DNA from: Deferribacteres bacterium
Lineage (GTDB): Bacteria; Zhuqueibacterota; Zhuqueibacteria; Zhuqueibacterales; Geothermadaptataceae
Reading direction: 5' to 3'
Assembly (NCBI GenBank): GCA_020633655.1
Contig: JACKDF010000008.1
Span: 124,001-188,000 of the forward strand
Length of the DNA stretch: 64,000 nucleotides
Shown: positions 34,186 through 42,900 of the stretch, piece after piece
Numbering within the stretch: the first letter of the stretch is position 1
Layout: each line of letters starts with the position of its first letter
Translations under genes and position numbers: made by a program
The notes under the pieces: generated by a model
The model's input: the letters and a program-made list of their open reading frames with translations, nothing else
Database searches by the model: none
Told to the model about the DNA's origin: nothing

Positions 34186-35412
34186 CTAAAAACTGTACTT
34201 CACTTTAGCATAAACCATGTCGTTCTCATCGTACTGCCCGAAGGAACCGGCATCACCAGTGAAAATGTTGGCGCCAAGTTGCAGTTCGAAACCATCAGAT
34301 AAATCGTAATACAAACGAGGTCGAATCAATGCATCGTTATTATTTAAACCGATATATGAAAACAATTCCAAGGTCAGAGTCTCTCGCAAAAAATCACGCC
34401 GGGCGAGCAAGGTGATGGTGTTTTCGTTTTCATCCTGGTCAATGGTTTTTTCATAATCCAGAATAGCTTGCTGGATAAATTGCCCGCTTAATTTCCAATT
34501 CCACAAAGTATGCTCAAGTCCGAGCAGATAATGCAGATAATTTTTTTGAACCACAGCCTTGGAATATTTTGGATCAGCAGTATTAAAATATTTACCATGG
34601 TAATAAGCGCCTTCTCCCCGCAGAACAAGCGGCCCCATTGTTGTGCTGAAACTGCCGCCGCCGAGCGCCAAACGATGGTACTGCGGATTGACCGTCAAAC
34701 CTGTCAATTGCATGGTTTGTGGATCCACCTGTTTTATCAAATGCATTGCAGGATCATCATCCCATGCAAAACCGGCCATCAATTCATAATCTATCAAAGA
34801 ACGCATGCTTGAAAATTTTGCGAAGGCTTCGCTGTTTTCAAGCGATGCCGTCACATCTTGCGGAGCGTTGACGGTCGCAGGTACAGTATATTTCAAGCGT
34901 GGAAACCAGATTCCGTCCGCTGCCGGCATTATAGTTGGGGAAAAAACCGGCAACCAAACGAATTCAAACGTGTTGTCATTTTTATACCAGCTTAATTTGG
35001 CGCCGGTCACGCCCATGCGAATCTCAGAAAAATCTCGCAAAAGAAATTCACTGAGGTCTTTAGGAGAAATGATGTCGGTGATAAACACGCCGTCAGCTTT
35101 CCCCCAGATAATTTGCTGTTTGCCGATGCGCACATCCACCGACTCAAAAAAAATATCCATGTAGGCTTCCCGAACAGCAAATTCCATCTCCTTGCTGGGA
35201 TATTGATAAATGTAGGGATTAGCTTTAAGAGCCACTTTGTTCCGGTTTTGTTCGATATTCAAATTAAGCGTATTTTGAACAATTGAGTATTCGTTGCCAC
35301 TCTGTAAAAGGGCGCCGGTGTATTGGCGCACATAACCGTTCAGGTTTATCTCTTGCGCTGTTAAGACCACTGGTAAAACCAGCATAAACACCCAATTAAT
35401 TTTCATTCTCAT
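34186..35412 (-). CDS. Outer-membrane beta-barrel protein of an RND/LolA-type export operon
   Basis: A 408-residue protein with a signal peptide (about 1-20) and many short amphipathic strands (LSWYKNDNTFEFVWLPVFSP, VRIGKQQIIWGKADG), ending in an aromatic residue (YAKVKYSF). It resembles DUF1302-type barrel proteins. Its ATG overlaps the TGA of the LolA-like gene by four bases (ATGA), so the two are coupled. In comparable loci a barrel, a LolA-like carrier and an MMPL/RND pump move lipids or other hydrophobic molecules to the outer membrane. The substrate is unknown. Confidence 0.75.
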   Translation of the reverse strand: MRMKINWVFMLVLPVVLTAQEINLNGYVRQYTGALLQSGNEYSIVQNTLNLNIEQNRNKVALKANPYIYQYPSKEMEFAVREAYMDIFFESVDVRIGKQQIIWGKADGVFITDIISPKDLSEFLLRDFSEIRMGVTGAKLSWYKNDNTFEFVWLPVFSPTIMPAADGIWFPRLKYTVPATVNAPQDVTASLENSEAFAKFSSMRSLIDYELMAGFAWDDDPAMHLIKQVDPQTMQLTGLTVNPQYHRLALGGGSFSTTMGPLVLRGEGAYYHGKYFNTADPKYSKAVVQKNYLHYLLGLEHTLWNWKLSGQFIQQAILDYEKTIDQDENENTITLLARRDFLRETLTLELFSYIGLNNNDALIRPRLYYDLSDGFELQLGANIFTGDAGSFGQYDENDMVYAKVKYSF

Positions 35413-36197
35413 TTTATACCCCGCTTCATCATGCGTTCAGTAAATTTGTTCGATTCTATGCCGAAATCAATTTTAATATCCTGCAATTTCATGTTTGTTG
35501 TATGATTTTTCTGCACATTTTTCATCTCGGATTCAGAAATTATCCAATAGTCTTTTATCTTCGAAAAAGATTTCACCGTCAGTATTTTTAGGAGTTCTCC
35601 ATCTTCATCGTAGAACTCTTTTTTCAAACCAATCCACTTATCTTTAATCACCCAGGATATAGTTTTGGAGTACATGTAGTCTTCGTTTTTTGGCGTACTT
35701 TCAACAACGTAACATGCTTCGTCATTCAGGTTTTCCTGTCGTAATATTTTATGGGTGTCATCTGTTGGATGACGGTCTCCCAAATCATCGTAAGTAAAGT
35801 CAGAACCCATAAAATAATCGCTTTTGCTGTCGCTGGAAATGCGTTTTGTTTTCTTCAACGCTGGCAGATAAATCCATTGGTCGTCATCTTTTCCTATTTC
35901 GTCGTAACTCCAGTTCATGAATGATGTATTACGTACATCTGCGGGTGAAAGGAAAAACATGATTTTCTTTTCAACCTGGCCCATATCTTTAACAAACTGT
36001 CTGATTTTGCGCACACGTTGGTCGCCACGCGAATTGGTGAGCGTCATCGCCAGTTCCGATTGCATGTCGTTTCCATCAGGCCGATCATAGACTTTTTGCA
36101 TGACCTCCAGGCCGATTGGTTTTTCCTGGGCGGAAGTCAGTACAGGGAGTATTATGAAAAATAAAATGAGTGTATAATTAGTTTTTAGTGAGTTCAT
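35409..36197 (-). CDS. LolA-like outer-membrane lipoprotein-sorting protein
   Basis: A 262-residue periplasmic protein with a signal peptide (ending LTSAQ). The body follows the LolA-like/MucB beta-half-barrel pattern used by RND-linked carriers: MTLTNSRGDQRVRKIRQFVK, DDQWIYLPALKKTKRISS, SDFTYDDLGD, VESTPKNEDYMYSKTISWV and WIGLKKEFYDEDGELLK. It starts with a GGAAGATA site and overlaps the end of the YtfJ-like gene by 20 bases. It should carry a hydrophobic cargo between the RND pump and the outer-membrane barrel protein of this operon. Confidence 0.82.
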   Translation of the reverse strand: MNSLKTNYTLILFFIILPVLTSAQEKPIGLEVMQKVYDRPDGNDMQSELAMTLTNSRGDQRVRKIRQFVKDMGQVEKKIMFFLSPADVRNTSFMNWSYDEIGKDDDQWIYLPALKKTKRISSDSKSDYFMGSDFTYDDLGDRHPTDDTHKILRQENLNDEACYVVESTPKNEDYMYSKTISWVIKDKWIGLKKEFYDEDGELLKILTVKSFSKIKDYWIISESEMKNVQKNHTTNMKLQDIKIDFGIESNKFTERMMKRGIK

Positions 36198-36753
36198 TGC
36201 TATCTTCCTTTGATAAAGTATCGTTGATTGTTTGTATGATAGTTTTAATTACTTCTTGCGAAAGTCTGCCTGTATGATTGAAAAAAATATGGCGAGTTTT
36301 ATCAAGGAGAAAAATGTTTATTTCACCATCTGCAAGATTCCACTTATTTATGAGAACACGCTTGTGGTCAAATATGTAGGTTGTATTTTTTTCAGACTTA
36401 GCGCGATTTGCAATTTTTTTACGAAGAATAAATTTGGGTATCATCGTTGCTGAGGTGTTTACTATAAAAAATAGTCCAAGTGAATCTGTTGAAGAGAGTT
36501 CAGAGTTCAGTTTTGCGATAAGTGGTTTTACCTGCTTCTGTTTGTCCGGATCGATATAAAGGATTAAATTTACTTTGTTTCTCAAAGAAGCGCTGTGCCA
36601 TTCGCTGCCGTCATATAATCCACCATTTTCTCCATTCAACGTTGCATCCGGCAATAAAATCGAATCCGCAAGGGTGGGACTCATAGCTAAAGTTATTTCC
36701 GATAGGTTTGCAAAAAAAAACAGGAGTGCAAGTATAAAAATCAGAGTTCTCAT
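36178..36753 (-). CDS. YtfJ-like thioredoxin-fold exported protein
   Basis: A 191-residue protein with a signal peptide (about 1-23, ending LA). The rest has a thioredoxin-like order of strands (NLILYIDPDKQKQVKPLIAKL, TTYIFDHKRVLINKWNL, INIFLLDKTRHIFFNHTGRLS) but no CxxC, as in YtfJ proteins. The gene begins 12 bases after the RND stop with an AAGGGC site. The family link is based on fold pattern only. A redox role is unlikely without Cys; it may act as an accessory of the transport operon. Confidence 0.6.
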   Translation of the reverse strand: MRTLIFILALLFFFANLSEITLAMSPTLADSILLPDATLNGENGGLYDGSEWHSASLRNKVNLILYIDPDKQKQVKPLIAKLNSELSSTDSLGLFFIVNTSATMIPKFILRKKIANRAKSEKNTTYIFDHKRVLINKWNLADGEINIFLLDKTRHIFFNHTGRLSQEVIKTIIQTINDTLSKEDSNELTKN

Positions 36754-36765
36754 CGCTATTGCCCT

Positions 36766-39054
36766 TCACGATTTATTTTTGAAATAGATATTCGACGCAT
36801 AAATCAGAATAAACATAATGGTTATGGTGCCGAGAAAGCTGGTAAACATATTCAGTGAAACAAGCGCGCCCAGAGAACGGTTTGGCGGAAATACGGATGC
36901 GAGCAAGACTAAAAATCCTGCGATAACCACAAGGGCATTAAAAATTATGGCACGACCAGAATGGTGCATGGTTTCCTGAATTGTTTTGGTTCGATCTTGT
37001 GTTTCCAGGGCATTGATTTTATAGCGCTCGATGAAGTGAACGGCATAATCAATACCAATACCGATGGCAATACTGGAAATCAAGGCCGTGGTTGTGCTTA
37101 GAGGAATATCGAAAAGCCCCATAATACCGAAACTGATGAAAGCCGTCACGGCGATAGGCACAGCCCCGATGAATCCGATGGATATTTTCCTGAACATGAT
37201 GGACAACAGCACAACAATGATAATTAACGACAGCAGCAAGCTGGTAATCTGCCCCTGCAAAATCAAATCTGTAAAAACCAGCCCTTTGTATCCTGAACCG
37301 GCATATTTGACTGAAACACCAAACTTCTGAAAACGATCGACAAATTGATCAACCACAGCGATTGCGGCGTTAATAGCCTTGGAGTTGTCGCTTTTTAATT
37401 GCAGTGTTATATTGGCTTTATTGTATTTGTAATCAACGACTTTCCACAGGTTTTCAGGGTCACCGGACATTTCGTACAGCAATAAATACTGCGCAATCAA
37501 TTTATTGGACTCTGGAATTGTATCATATTCAACGCTGTCAGCATGCATGACTTTATTCATACGTCTGAGATAATCAGCCAGAGAAAACGAATTGCCAACC
37601 AGAGTCAGTTTTTCCGACTCGGCCTGCATCTCATCGATTAATTGCATTACATGTGGTTGTTTAAAGACATTCTCATCCTGACTTTCCAAAATGACATTAA
37701 TTGTGCTGGTGCCACCAAAATTTTGATTGATAAATTTATCCGTCAAAACGATGTCGCTGTCTGTCTCAAATTTCTCTAAAAAGCTGGAATTTATCCAGAC
37801 CTTGCTCATGCCGTAAATTGAAAGCACAACAATGAACACGATGCTGATGTAGGTCACCACCTTGTTTTTAACCACAGCTTCAGCAAAACGATAGGCAATA
37901 TGCCCTGATTTTTTCTCACTTTTTCCCACCTTTGGCTTGCGTTTCGGCAAACCAAAAACAAGTATTGCGGCAGGAATAAGCAAAAGCGAAAACACCATCG
38001 CCATCATCACGCCGATTGCAGTGAAGATACCAAAGTATTTTATTGGATAAACTTGTGATGTAAGCAAAGAAATAAAACCTACTGCGGTGGTCACCGAGGT
38101 CATTGCCACAGGCTTCCACATGCCGGCCAGCATATCTTTCACCGCTTCCATTTTGCCGGTATTGGGATTTTTCAGCATGAATAAATCCAGGTGACTGTAC
38201 AGGTGAATTCCGTCAGCCACACCGATGGCGATGAGCATCACCGGTATCATTGTCGAAACGGCGTAGATGGGAATATTGATCAGCGCCATCAAACCGAATG
38301 CCCACACCACGCTGAACAAAACAACCAGCATGGTAAAAATTGTATTTTTAAAACTGCGCATAACCCACAGCAAGACCAGCACGATAACGGTGAGCACGAT
38401 CGGCACCATGCGTTTCATATCAGCAGGTCCCAAAAGAGCCATCGTTCCCTCGACGATCGGCCGGCCAGCCACATAAACATTCTCCGGGCCTTCATAAGTT
38501 TTTGCTGTTTCAAGAATATTTTTATAGAATTCCTGAGTAAAAACGTCATCTTCAATTTCTGCAATGATTACGGTTACCGTTTCACTTTCAGAAACCAGGC
38601 GACCAGAAATCATATCATTGTTGCGGACATTTTGCCGCAGCGTTTTTAGATTTCCATCAGATTGGGGTACTCGCTTATAAAAGGCTTTAACATCCATGCC
38701 TTCATCCGTGCCGATGATATTGTCTGCAGTGTAAAGTGAGGTTACATCCTTTTTGTTAATTTCATCCATTTGCTGCAATGCTTTTGTGAGGTCTTTGACT
38801 TTTTGCAGCGTACCTGAATTGTAAATACCGTTTTCGTGCTCAATGGCGATGATAATACCGTCGTTGATATTAAACCACTCTTCCGCTTGATCGCTATAGA
38901 CAAAAGCCGGGTGCTGTTGCGGCATGTATTTATCAAGGTCAGTTTCCATGCGAGAGTTGTTTTTCATCACGAAAAATAAGGCCGCAGAACTCACAAGGGT
39001 AACCACGAGAATTACCCGGGGATATTTTAGTATCCAATTAAATAGTTTGTTCAT
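36766..39054 (-). CDS. RND/MMPL family transporter (HAE3-like)
   Basis: A 762-residue inner-membrane protein with two repeats of one helix, a periplasmic domain and five helices. The TM4 and TM10 pattern residues are GVADGIHLYSHL and IGIGIDYAVHFIERY, each with the Asp that serves proton relay in MMPL and sterol-sensing-like pumps. It is about 760 residues long, the HAE3/HpnN size, not the 1000 of drug pumps. It is the first structural gene of the operon with the YtfJ-like, LolA-like and barrel genes. An AAAGGAAA site precedes ATG 39054. Likely cargo is lipid or another hydrophobic compound. Confidence 0.88.
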   Translation of the reverse strand: MNKLFNWILKYPRVILVVTLVSSAALFFVMKNNSRMETDLDKYMPQQHPAFVYSDQAEEWFNINDGIIIAIEHENGIYNSGTLQKVKDLTKALQQMDEINKKDVTSLYTADNIIGTDEGMDVKAFYKRVPQSDGNLKTLRQNVRNNDMISGRLVSESETVTVIIAEIEDDVFTQEFYKNILETAKTYEGPENVYVAGRPIVEGTMALLGPADMKRMVPIVLTVIVLVLLWVMRSFKNTIFTMLVVLFSVVWAFGLMALINIPIYAVSTMIPVMLIAIGVADGIHLYSHLDLFMLKNPNTGKMEAVKDMLAGMWKPVAMTSVTTAVGFISLLTSQVYPIKYFGIFTAIGVMMAMVFSLLLIPAAILVFGLPKRKPKVGKSEKKSGHIAYRFAEAVVKNKVVTYISIVFIVVLSIYGMSKVWINSSFLEKFETDSDIVLTDKFINQNFGGTSTINVILESQDENVFKQPHVMQLIDEMQAESEKLTLVGNSFSLADYLRRMNKVMHADSVEYDTIPESNKLIAQYLLLYEMSGDPENLWKVVDYKYNKANITLQLKSDNSKAINAAIAVVDQFVDRFQKFGVSVKYAGSGYKGLVFTDLILQGQITSLLLSLIIIVVLLSIMFRKISIGFIGAVPIAVTAFISFGIMGLFDIPLSTTTALISSIAIGIGIDYAVHFIERYKINALETQDRTKTIQETMHHSGRAIIFNALVVIAGFLVLLASVFPPNRSLGALVSLNMFTSFLGTITIMFILIYASNIYFKNKS

Positions 39055-39186
39055 TGTATTTCCTTTATTTTAATAAAGAAGAACATTAAGAGAATCCGAA
39101 ATGTCCGGGTTACTCCAGGAGTTAAAGTCCTGCTTCAGCATAGTTTATTCTGAGTGAAAGCTGAAGAGTATAATACCTCAATAGTA

Positions 39187-39202
39187 GTGAATACTCACTC
39201 AC
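39187..39202. promoter_or_regulatory. Probable TetR operator before the RND operon
   Basis: GTGAATACTCACTCAC lies between the TetR gene stop and the RND start. It matches the reverse complement of the site upstream of tetR (39822-39837) at 15 of 16 positions and contains the 12-bp near-palindrome GTGAATACTCAC. A TetR dimer bound here could repress the transport operon. Confidence 0.7.
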
Positions 39203-39218
39203 TTGTGTGAAAAAAAAT

Positions 39219-39803
39219 TTACGCCCTTATCATTTGTCTAATTGATAACCACAGCTTCTCGCCTTCTTTTGTGAGGTCAAACGAAAATGACGAGAGCCGC
39301 CAGCGAACAACCAGTAATCGTAAAGCGCCAATTATGATTAAAGAAAGCTGGTCCGCCGAAATGTCCGATCGAATGCTTTTATTCTGCTGGCCTCTTTGTA
39401 TAATGCTAAGAATCATCTTTAAACTGGAATTCATAATCGCATAAACTTCATCTGCAAGGCGTTTATCATTTTGAAATATTTCTTCTGAAAAAATAACGGC
39501 AGTTATTGCAGGGTTCCGTGTGAATTGCTTAAAACGCTCCGAAAAAACCATCTGTAATTGTTCAATTTCTGTCGCATCTGCAGCCTGGATATATTCCAAT
39601 GCTTCCATTTTACTTGAACGAAATTGGCTCAAAATACCGAGCAAAATCTCCAATTTATTCTCAAAATGACGGTATATTGCTGATTCTGCAATACCGATTT
39701 TTTGAGAGAGTTTTTTAATTGTTACACTTTGAATACCTGACTCAGCTATTAATTCGATGGCCGCTCGGATAATTTCCTTTTGCCGTGCTGAAAATTCTTT
39801 CAT
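39219..39803 (-). CDS. TetR family transcriptional repressor
   Basis: A 194-residue regulator. ATG 39803 is chosen over the in-frame GTG at 39812 because AAGGGTG is then well spaced. The N-terminal helix-turn-helix is ESGIQSVTIKKLSQKIGIAESAIYRHFENK (about 20-50), and the rest is the all-helical ligand-binding domain. It lies directly upstream of the RND operon on the same strand. Matching 16-bp sites lie on both sides of the gene, indicating control of itself and of the transport operon. The inducer is unknown. Confidence 0.9.
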   Translation of the reverse strand: MKEFSARQKEIIRAAIELIAESGIQSVTIKKLSQKIGIAESAIYRHFENKLEILLGILSQFRSSKMEALEYIQAADATEIEQLQMVFSERFKQFTRNPAITAVIFSEEIFQNDKRLADEVYAIMNSSLKMILSIIQRGQQNKSIRSDISADQLSLIIIGALRLLVVRWRLSSFSFDLTKEGEKLWLSIRQMIRA

Positions 39804-39821
39804 TGAAAACACCCTTGTTAT

Positions 39822-39837
39822 GTGAGTGAATATTCAC
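39822..39837. promoter_or_regulatory. Probable TetR operator before tetR
   Basis: GTGAGTGAATATTCAC, containing the perfect 12-bp palindrome GTGAATATTCAC, lies 19 bases upstream of the TetR ATG. Its partner is at 39187-39202. An AT-rich stretch follows (39838-39890), where the tetR promoter and possibly that of the divergent regulator gene should lie. Confidence 0.75.
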
Positions 39838-39947
39838 AAACAAATATAAAATAAAAAAAATGATTGTCAAGTATTAAATTTATTATAAATTTATTTCGCT
39901 AAATCAGATTGCATTCTAAATAAAATCTTCTCCATAGAGGATAAGTG

Positions 39948-42900
39948 ATGCAATTGCACCGAATTATATTTCCCGTTTTATTTTTTGAAATCATCTTCAC
40001 TTCGCTTGTCGCACAGCCAACCCATCACTTCCCCATAGAGCATCTTTCAATAGAAAATGGCCTTTCTAACGAATCAATCAATTGTATTCTGCAGGATAGC
40101 CATGGTTTTATGTGGATCGGCACATCCAACGGCTTAAATCGCTACGACGGGCAGAAATTTAAAATATTTGTACACGAGCCAACAGACTCTCTTTCTCTAC
40201 CCAGCTCCTGGATTATGTCGCTGTTTGAAGACTACAATGGTGAATTATGGATAGGAACTGACAATGGACTTTGTCGTTTCAATCGATTGAAGGAATCGTT
40301 TGATCGTTTTATTGTAAATCCTGGAAATCCTGCAAGCTTGAATGAACCACGCATAAAAGACATTTGTCAAACAGCAATTGATAGCAGTGCGTTATGGATT
40401 GCTATACAAGTTGGGGAGCGCGCCACTAACGGTGGTCTGCACCGTTTTGATCTTGAAACAAAAGAAATAACAAGTTTTCAATACAATCCTGATGATTCCA
40501 CTACGATTAGTGACAATGCCCTACGCTTTCTGTTGGAAGATGATGACGGTTTGCTTTGGATTGGCACCTGGGCATACGGTGTCAATCGATTTGATCCATC
40601 ACATTGGCAGAATCCTTCATTTACACGATTTGTAAATGATTCTGAAAATCCAACAGGCCTTAGTCACAATGCAGTATGGGATGGAGTGAAAGATCGTAGC
40701 GGTGTTCTCTGGTTTGTTACTTTCGGTGGTGGATTAAATAGATATGATCCCTCAACAGGCGCTTTTAGCCATTACAGGCATCAGCCCGGAAATACGAACA
40801 GTTTATATAGTGATCAAATTGCAGATATCCTCATTGATTCTTTTGGGAGTATTTGGTTGTGTGATGGAATGCTCACTCGTTTCACACCAGAAGATTCATC
40901 TTTTGTTCATATTGCATTTTCTGAAAATCAAACTACTTTATCGAACAGCTTTGCACCCTGGACGGTGTATGAGGACCGATCCCAAATTTTATGGGTAGGT
41001 ACAAATGGTTCGGGCATCTTCAAAATTGATCTGAAACCACAGAAATTTCGACACTATCAGCATGATCGTAATGATCCGCAGAGTCTCGCTGACAACGATA
41101 TTCGTTTCCTCTTTGAAGATAAAGACGGTTTTCTCTGGATTGCTACTCGAAATGCAGGGTTGAGTCGGTTTGATCCAAAATCGGAATCCTTTCGTGATTT
41201 CTCTCACAACCCCAATGATCCAAACACGCTCAGCGCTAATGATGTGCGATCAATTATCCAGGATAGCAATGGCAACCTGTGGATAGGAACAACTGCCGGA
41301 CTCAATATCAGGAAACCGGGGATTGAATATTTTTCCAGAATATTATTTAAAACTACGCAATTGGATGGACCGAAAACTCAACCTTGGGTACGATCAATGC
41401 TTGAAGACAATGCAGGCATAATCTGGATTGGTACACGTGCTCACGGCCTACTTAAATATGATGTGAAAACTGATACCATTTCACAATTCATAGTCAACGA
41501 AAAAGCTCAAATCGAAACTCGTATCAACGACGTCAGGTTTATTTATGAAGATTGCAGCGGTAGGTTATGGGTTGATATGTGGCATCAGGAAAACCTTTTT
41601 GAACGGGAAACACAAAAGCTCATTCCGATCACATTTCAGGATGAACAAGGTCAACAATTGCGCCTTGGTCGTGATTATTTTGAAGATAGAAATGAAAATT
41701 TATGGGGCACTTCAAATGGGCTAAATTTACTTGATCCAAATACGTTCACAATAAGAACATACCGAGTACATCCAAATCCTTCCCGTGACATTGGATTCGA
41801 TCAAATGAATAACAAACCTCTATGCATAGTTGAAGATAAAATCGGTTTGCTCTGGATAGGAACAAGTATGGGGCTGCACAAATTCGATGTGCAAACAAAG
41901 GAGTTCATTGCTCATTTTTATAAAAAAGATGGCCTATCCAGTAATAGGGTTTTTAAAATATTAACAGACAACAGTAGCAGATTGTGGGCGCTTACGGACA
42001 GGGGTATTTCTATCTTGGATGAAAACAGACCTCCAGGTGAACAGATTAAAAACCTCGGTGCAGCAGAAGGTATTCACAATTCTTCATCATCGTACCGGGC
42101 TTTTATAAAAAGCCGCAATGGTGATATCTACCAGGGTGGCAGTAACGGCATCTTTCGTTTTTTTCCAGAAGTTGCAAAAAACAATCCCCACATACCTCAA
42201 GTGAAACTCACTGATTTCAAGATTTTTAATAAAAGCGTATGCCTGGATTCTGCCGTGGCAGAAACAAAATTACTAGAGCTTGCTTACGACCAAAACTTTT
42301 TCACGTTCTCATTTGCCGCGCTTGATTTCACAAATCCAAAGCAAAACCGTTATGCCTTTAAGTTGCACGGTTTTGACGAAGAGTGGATTCAAGCGGAATA
42401 CAGAACTGAAGCGAACTACACTAATGTACCGCCGGGTGAATATCTTTTTCATGTCAAAGGATCGAATAATGATGGACTCTGGAATGAGAAAGGCGCCTCA
42501 GTACGAGTCAGTATTTCACCGCCATGGTGGCATACACGTTGGGCCTATGCAGGCTGGTTGATTATCGCCCTGCTTGTTATTTTTTCTTTATGGTATTTCC
42601 ATGTTCGGCGTATGAAATTGCGCAATGAATTAAGATTGAAATACTTCGAGACACAGCGCATGCAGGAACTCGACAGGTTAAAGTCTCGTTTTTTTGCCAA
42701 TCTCTCACATGAATTTCGCACACTGCTCACTTTAATTTCAGGACCACTGGATTTTCTGCAAGAATATACGCAGGAGGAAATCCTGCGACAGAACCTGCCA
42801 TTGCGCCCTTATGAGCAGTTTAAACGATATGTAAGTAGAGAAAATGCAATAAAGTATTTGCGCATCATGAAAAACAATACACTTCTGTTGACTCGCCTGG

